Of a DNA stretch of 9,816 nt, positions 6,820-9,816 are shown piece by piece. How positions within the stretch are numbered: the stretch's first letter is position 1; every line of letters starts with the position of its first letter. The notes under the pieces were generated by a model. It searched no databases, was not told the DNA's origin, and worked only from the letters and a program-made list of their open reading frames with translations. A program made the position numbers and the translations under genes. Source of the DNA: Christiangramia sp. (GTDB lineage Bacteria > Bacteroidota > Bacteroidia > Flavobacteriales > Flavobacteriaceae); contig JAHELO010000035.1 of assembly GCA_024644145.1 (NCBI GenBank), positions 1 to 9,816 of the forward strand, given 5' to 3'.

Positions 6820-7637
6820 TATGAAATTTCTTCCAAATAGGTCTTTATGGCGTCAATGGTTTCTTCCGGAGCACTTAAGTTTGGGCAGTGACCCGTAGCA
6901 TTTATTAGTTTAAATTTACTGTCTATAGTATTATTACAAACATATTGGCCTACTTCCTGAGGGGCTATCACGTCTTCTGAACATTGAATCACAAGGGCCG
7001 GAATAGATAGAGATTTTAGATCTTCTCTATTATCAGATAGGAAAGTAACATTTGCAAAATGTTTTGCTATTTCCGGGTTTGTACGGCAAAAACTGTTGGT
7101 TAATTCTTCCCCTAATTCTGGTCTGTCTGGATTTCCCATAATAACAGGAGCCATGTTTGATGACCATCCTAAATAATTACTATCCAGCGCTACCAGAAGC
7201 TCATCTATATCTTCCTGTTCAAAACCACCCTTATAACCATTCTTATTAATATAACACGGGGAGGGGCCCACCATGATTAAATTTGAGAATAGAGAAGGTT
7301 CTTTATTGGCCGCAAGAACAGCGATCATTGAACTAACCGAATGGCCTACCAGAATAATGTTTTGAAGTTCAAGAGCCGCACATATTTCAAGAATATCGTC
7401 GGCATAACCCTGAAGGCTATCATATTTGTCTTTCTTGTAATATGATTCATCAGAATTACCTGCACCTACATGGTCAAAGAGAATCACCTTATACTTATCC
7501 AGAAACGCAGGATATACATATCTCCACATGTTCTGATCGCAGCCGTAACCATGAGCAAAAATCATTGGTTGACTCCCGGAGCCCTGGACGCTGACATTGT
7601 TTCTTTTTAGAATTTCCTCTTTACTAAGTGCAGCCAT
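6819..7637 (-). CDS. RsbQ-like alpha/beta hydrolase, putative PAS-kinase partner
   Basis: A 272-residue alpha/beta hydrolase, very close in length to Bacillus subtilis RsbQ and to the plant receptors KAI2/D14. The oxyanion region HGYGCDQNMW is at 29-38, the strand VILFDHVGAGNSD at 51-63, the nucleophile elbow GHSVS with Ser100 at 98-102, and VGPSPCY at 123-129. Triad acid Asp222 lies in CSEDVIAP and His250 in GHCPNLSAP. All three residues are intact. RsbQ acts with the PAS domain of the phosphatase RsbP to signal energy stress; its hydrophobic pocket is thought to handle a small unidentified ligand. Here the next gene is a PAS histidine kinase overlapping by one base, so the hydrolase probably feeds that sensor (inference). 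Upstream, 150-170 bases hold only a weak -7 box (TACATTAG, reverse complement of 7656-7663) and a 7-bp inverted repeat. Confidence 0.9.
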   Translation of the reverse strand: MAALSKEEILKRNNVSVQGSGSQPMIFAHGYGCDQNMWRYVYPAFLDKYKVILFDHVGAGNSDESYYKKDKYDSLQGYADDILEICAALELQNIILVGHSVSSMIAVLAANKEPSLFSNLIMVGPSPCYINKNGYKGGFEQEDIDELLVALDSNYLGWSSNMAPVIMGNPDRPELGEELTNSFCRTNPEIAKHFANVTFLSDNREDLKSLSIPALVIQCSEDVIAPQEVGQYVCNNTIDSKFKLINATGHCPNLSAPEETIDAIKTYLEEIS

Positions 7638-7694
7638 AGTGTAGTGTTTATTTTGCTAATGTACGTTAATTTATAATTCATAGAATCATTGGAA

Positions 7695-7716
7695 TTTCTC
7701 TCTTAAATTAGAGAAA
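7695..7716. repeat. 7-bp inverted repeat upstream of the hydrolase/kinase pair
   Basis: TTTCTCT at 7695-7701 is the reverse complement of AGAGAAA at 7710-7716, with an 8-base AT-rich spacer. It lies about 60-80 bases upstream of the hydrolase start, where an operator or leader hairpin could sit. In AT-rich intergenic DNA it may be chance. Confidence 0.25.
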
Positions 7717-7775
7717 GAACTATAAAATCACAAGAAACTAAATTAACTTCTGTTCATTAGAGAAAACTAAGAAAA

Positions 7776-7808
7776 GAAAAAAGCCTATAAATTAAAATTT
7801 ATAGGCTT
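7776..7808 (-). terminator. Rho-independent terminator after tRNA-Pro
   Basis: A perfect 12-bp stem (AAGCCTATAAAT at 7781-7792 with ATTTATAGGCTT at 7797-7808) has a 4-base loop. On the minus strand it is followed by a T run (the A-rich 7775-7782 on the plus strand). It starts two bases after the encoded CCA of tRNA-Pro and should end tRNA transcription before the hydrolase gene. Confidence 0.85.
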
Positions 7809-7810
7809 CT

Positions 7811-7888
7811 TGGTCGGGGTGGCAGGATTCGAACCTGCGGCCTCCTGCTCCCAAAGCAGGCGCGATAACCGGGCTACGCTACACCCCG
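7811..7888 (-). tRNA. tRNA-Pro (anticodon UGG)
   Basis: The minus strand folds as a complete class I tRNA. The acceptor stem is CGGGGTG/CACCCCG, the D arm GCG/CGC has the loop TAGCCCGGTTAT, the anticodon stem CCTGC/GCAGG encloses the loop TTTGGGA (anticodon TGG), and the T arm GCAGG/CCTGC has the loop TTCGAAT. The discriminator is A. C1-G72 with A73 matches the bacterial proline tRNA identity pattern. The 3' CCA is encoded (7811-7813), unlike in the neighbouring tRNA-Ser. Confidence 0.97.
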
Positions 7889-7992
7889 AATAAAATTGAT
7901 ATTTTTAGTCTTTTCCGTTCCAAAATACTTTTAAAAAAGCAGCCGGGAAGCGGAGGAAATTTATCCCGATTTTTCACACTGAAAAAGAGAAT

Positions 7993-8020
7993 AAAAAACC
8001 GCAGACTAAAAATTTTGCGG
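7993..8020 (-). terminator. Short terminator overlapping the 3' end of tRNA-Ser
   Basis: On the minus strand CCGCA (8020-8016) can pair with TGCGG (8003-7999) around a 12-base loop, followed by six T (7998-7993). The 5' arm uses the last two acceptor-stem bases and the discriminator of tRNA-Ser, so terminator folding and tRNA acceptor pairing would compete. The stem is only 5 bp but GC-rich. Confidence 0.5.
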
Positions 8021-8100
8021 AGAGACCGGGATTCGAACCCGGGCATCCAAAAAGGATGACAGCTTAGCAGGCTGCTGCATTACCACTCTGCCACCTCTCC
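8018..8100 (-). tRNA. tRNA-Ser (anticodon GCU)
   Basis: The minus strand folds as a class II tRNA with a long variable arm. The acceptor stem is GGAGAGG/TCTCTCC (last pair G-U), the anticodon stem GCAGC/GCTGT encloses CTGCTAA (anticodon GCT, reading AGC/AGU), the variable arm is ATCC/GGAT around TTTTT, and the T arm CCGGG/CCCGG encloses TTCGAAT. The discriminator is G, as expected for serine. The following bases are CAA, so CCA is not encoded. A good promoter lies about 35 bases upstream. Confidence 0.97.
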
Positions 8101-8135
8101 GTTATTTAAGAACATCGCAAGTATTTTTGCGGTTG

Positions 8136-8167
8136 CAAATGTAACTTTTACTTCCAAACCATCCAAA
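8136..8167 (-). promoter_or_regulatory. Bacteroidota-type promoter of tRNA-Ser
   Basis: On the minus strand TTTG (8167-8164) is followed after 20 bases by TACATTTG (8143-8136), a full match to the TTTG / TAnnTTTG promoter pattern of Bacteroidota. Transcription would begin near 8129, about 30 bases before the mature tRNA 5' end, leaving a leader for RNase P to remove. Confidence 0.7.
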
Positions 8168-8260
8168 CCTTTTAAACCTTTTTTCGCTTTAAATTTAGGA
8201 GGATAAGGGCCTGATAAATTTAAAATACTTGACATCAGTGTACTAGGTCAGGAAAAAAAA

Positions 8261-9496
8261 TTAAACAATTTTTGATCTACTAATGAGTTCGTAAAGATTA
8301 TCCAGAATTCTTGCGTGATTTCTTACAAATGGGTTTTTTGAATTCCATACATACCCAGCAAGTACTGAGCAGATCTGTTCCTTTATCTGAGGATCGGGTT
8401 CGGGATGGAAAAATATTTCCTGGAGTTTTCCCGAATACCATTCCTTAACATATGTGGAAAAGACATTCACCCCTTTATTTATATAATCTGAATATTCCAG
8501 ATCCCAGTTTATATTTCCACCGTTTATTTCTTTAAACGCAAGGCTTGCGGCCAGAAGACCAGTTTCTGTAGCAAATGCTACGCCTGATGAAAAAACAGGA
8601 TCTAAGAATTCGGCTGCATTACCTGTTAAAGCAAATCCTTTCCCATGTGTACGCTTTACATTCCTGGAGATATTATTGAATTTCACCGGAGGGAAATCCA
8701 TAGTGTCATCATCAAATCGTCCTTGGTAATACCGGGTTTCCAACAACATATTTTTAAAAACTTCTTGAGTATTCCCTTTAAAGGTGTCAAACCACGAATT
8801 TGGTCCAACGAACCCAAGACTTGATTTTCCGTTGGAAAAAGGGATGTACCAGAACCAGGTTTTGGCGTTTAAAACCTCAAAACTTATTAGTTCTCCTTCG
8901 ATTCCTTTGGGCCTTCTAGATTCATATATATGGGTAAAGATCGAGGAATGATCATGGATCTTAGGTGGAGCCTCCAGGTTCAGTTGTTTTGCAAGTACAC
9001 GACCATTTCCACTTGCATCAATTATAAATTTGCAAAATATCTCCTCTGCGTCACCCTTATCGTTTGAAGTGGTGATCTTCCACATCTCACCATTATATTC
9101 AGCCGAGACAACTTCTGTATTAAATCTAATCTCTACACCGCGGGAGATAAGGTCATCTGTAAGAATTTTATCAAAATGGGCTCTGGGTACCTGCCAGGTC
9201 CAATCCCAGCCAGTTCCAAATTTTTTACTGAAATCAAATTCCGCGATCTGATTATTTCTTATGAAACGAGCTCCAAACTTTTTTTGATAACCTTCGGTTT
9301 TTAATACCTCGAGGAATCCCGCCTCCTCGAAATTATCCATGCACCTTGGGATCAAACTTTCTCCAATGGTAAAACGCGGAAATTCCTGCTTTTCCAGGAT
9401 CATTACAGATGCATTCTGCTTTTCAAGATAGCCCGCAGCGACACTACCGGAGGGGCCCGCACCAATAATTACTATGTCGATTATTTTGGATTTCAT
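8261..9496 (-). CDS. FAD-dependent halogenase-like oxidoreductase
   Basis: A 411-residue flavoprotein with the layout of the tryptophan-halogenase / geranylgeranyl-reductase group. GAGPSGS at 12-18 is the dinucleotide-binding loop, with Glu35 (LEK) at the end of strand 2. FPRFTIGESLIPR at 39-51 is the 'GES..P' motif. QKKFGARF at 71-78 holds Lys72 and Lys73, one of which may match the halogenase catalytic lysine. WFWYIP at 214-219 fits the halogenase motif WxWxIP. TGNAAEFLDPVFSSGV at 291-306 is the second FAD motif, but with Asn293 where most relatives have Asp. Similar proteins occur in flexirubin/aryl-polyene pigment clusters of Flavobacteriia, yet no carrier protein or ketosynthase is visible here. 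It may be a halogenase, a monooxygenase or a reductase. No N-terminal signal is seen. The gene seems monocistronic with its own promoter. Confidence 0.88.
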   Translation of the reverse strand: MKSKIIDIVIIGAGPSGSVAAGYLEKQNASVMILEKQEFPRFTIGESLIPRCMDNFEEAGFLEVLKTEGYQKKFGARFIRNNQIAEFDFSKKFGTGWDWTWQVPRAHFDKILTDDLISRGVEIRFNTEVVSAEYNGEMWKITTSNDKGDAEEIFCKFIIDASGNGRVLAKQLNLEAPPKIHDHSSIFTHIYESRRPKGIEGELISFEVLNAKTWFWYIPFSNGKSSLGFVGPNSWFDTFKGNTQEVFKNMLLETRYYQGRFDDDTMDFPPVKFNNISRNVKRTHGKGFALTGNAAEFLDPVFSSGVAFATETGLLAASLAFKEINGGNINWDLEYSDYINKGVNVFSTYVKEWYSGKLQEIFFHPEPDPQIKEQICSVLAGYVWNSKNPFVRNHARILDNLYELISRSKIV

Positions 9497-9519
9497 CCAG
9501 ATCTAAATAGGTCTTCTGG

Positions 9520-9554
9520 CAAACTTAACCAGAAAGAAGATATAGGAGAAGAAA
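9520..9554 (-). promoter_or_regulatory. Candidate promoter of the halogenase-like gene
   Basis: On the minus strand TAAGTTTG (9527-9520) fully matches the TAnnTTTG -7 consensus, and TTTC (9554-9551), one mismatch from TTTG, lies 23 bases upstream, at the edge of the usual spacing. It would give a leader of roughly 15-20 bases before the ATG at 9496. Confidence 0.4.
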
Positions 9555-9700
9555 CAGATTAAATATTTTTGGATACCATAAAATTAATTCAATCGGTTAA
9601 AGCCGGGTAGAATCCAGTAAAAGAATAGAAAATGAACATAAAACTGTAGGGAGGATATTTTCTAATTTCAGTCACAGGCTAACGCGGGGTTTTCTTTTAA

Positions 9701-9816
9701 TTATACTACATTTGTTAAAGTTTTAACACATTCCTCAAACTGATAATTACTTGCAGAAAAGCTGTATGCTGAAATTAAATAATCCCCTTGATATAAATGA
9801 CTTTTACCAAGTTCTA
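9701..9816 (-). CDS. C-terminal end of an unidentified gene, perhaps PLP-dependent aminotransferase
   Basis: The minus strand is open from the window edge to TAA at 9703-9701, giving 37 residues that begin ELGKSHLYQGDYLISAYSFS and end QFEECVKTLTNVV. The pattern of a strand (YLISAYSFS), a turn, then a helix starting 'qfEe.vk.L' resembles the ends of fold-type I PLP-dependent aminotransferases and MocR-type regulators, but this is a weak resemblance over a short stretch. No cofactor lysine is visible because the rest lies outside the window. It is on the same strand as the halogenase-like gene, 204 bases upstream of it. A plus-strand ATG at 9766 opens a competing 17-codon frame to the edge, starting MLKLNNPLDIN; the minus-strand frame is preferred but not proven. 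Confidence 0.5.
   Translation of the reverse strand, partial: ELGKSHLYQGDYLISAYSFSASNYQFEECVKTLTNVV

Noticed and set aside
7811..8100. tRNA locus as an integration site for a mobile element
   Set aside because: No integrase, direct repeat of a tRNA 3' end, or atypical gene content was seen beside either tRNA.
8221..8260. Possible terminator after the halogenase-like gene
   Set aside because: A T run follows the stop on the minus strand, but it comes before rather than after the only weak pairing (TGAC/GTCA), which is too short.
9030..9251. Plus-strand frame within the halogenase-like gene
   Set aside because: The minus strand encodes conserved flavoprotein sequence here; the antisense frame shows no motif.

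Overview
The window looks like chromosomal DNA from a marine-type Flavobacteriaceae member (Bacteroidota), possibly close to Gramella/Christiangramia. The grounds are AT-rich DNA, weak or absent Shine-Dalgarno sequences with A-rich leaders, promoters of the Bacteroidota type (TTTG then TAnnTTTG, clearest upstream of tRNA-Ser), a lipoprotein with acidic residues right after its lipobox cysteine, and protein families common in that group. The genus is inferred, not proven. No insertion sequence, phage gene, CRISPR array, riboswitch or origin was seen.

Layout. 1-108 (+): C-terminal end of a gene resembling type I mannose-6-phosphate isomerase. 132-2115 (-): a two-gene unit with a YghZ-type aldo/keto reductase followed by a zinc-free NADPH:quinone-reductase-like enzyme; both probably reduce reactive carbonyls or quinones. 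2192-2650 (-): a small lipoprotein. 2847-3533 (+): sparsely coding DNA with two unassigned small ORFs and a 30-residue single-helix membrane microprotein candidate. 3822-4601 (+): a six-helix DUF1206 membrane protein, closed by a strong terminator. 4801-7637 (-): an RsbQ-like alpha/beta hydrolase whose stop codon overlaps the start of a soluble PAS hybrid histidine kinase. 7776-8100 (-): tRNA-Pro(UGG) and tRNA-Ser(GCU), each with its own terminator. 8261-9496 (-): a flavin-dependent halogenase-like oxidoreductase. 9701-9816 (-): C-terminal end of another gene, perhaps a PLP-dependent aminotransferase.

The most interesting part is the hydrolase/kinase pair. In Bacillus subtilis, RsbQ (a hydrolase related to the plant karrikin and strigolactone receptors KAI2/D14) is required by the PAS-containing phosphatase RsbP to signal energy stress to sigma B. 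Here the same hydrolase type, with an intact Ser-Asp-His triad, is coupled through TAATG to a PAS domain of what looks like the same subfamily, but that PAS domain is fused to HisKA, HATPase, receiver and a degenerate Hpt-like domain. The simplest reading is that the hydrolase makes or delivers a small hydrophobic ligand to the PAS domain, which then controls a phosphorelay. No response regulator with an output domain lies in the window, so the target must be elsewhere.

The halogenase-like enzyme is the second point of interest. It carries a WxWxIP motif and a plausible catalytic lysine, but has Asn where most relatives have Asp in the FAD-binding GDAA motif.
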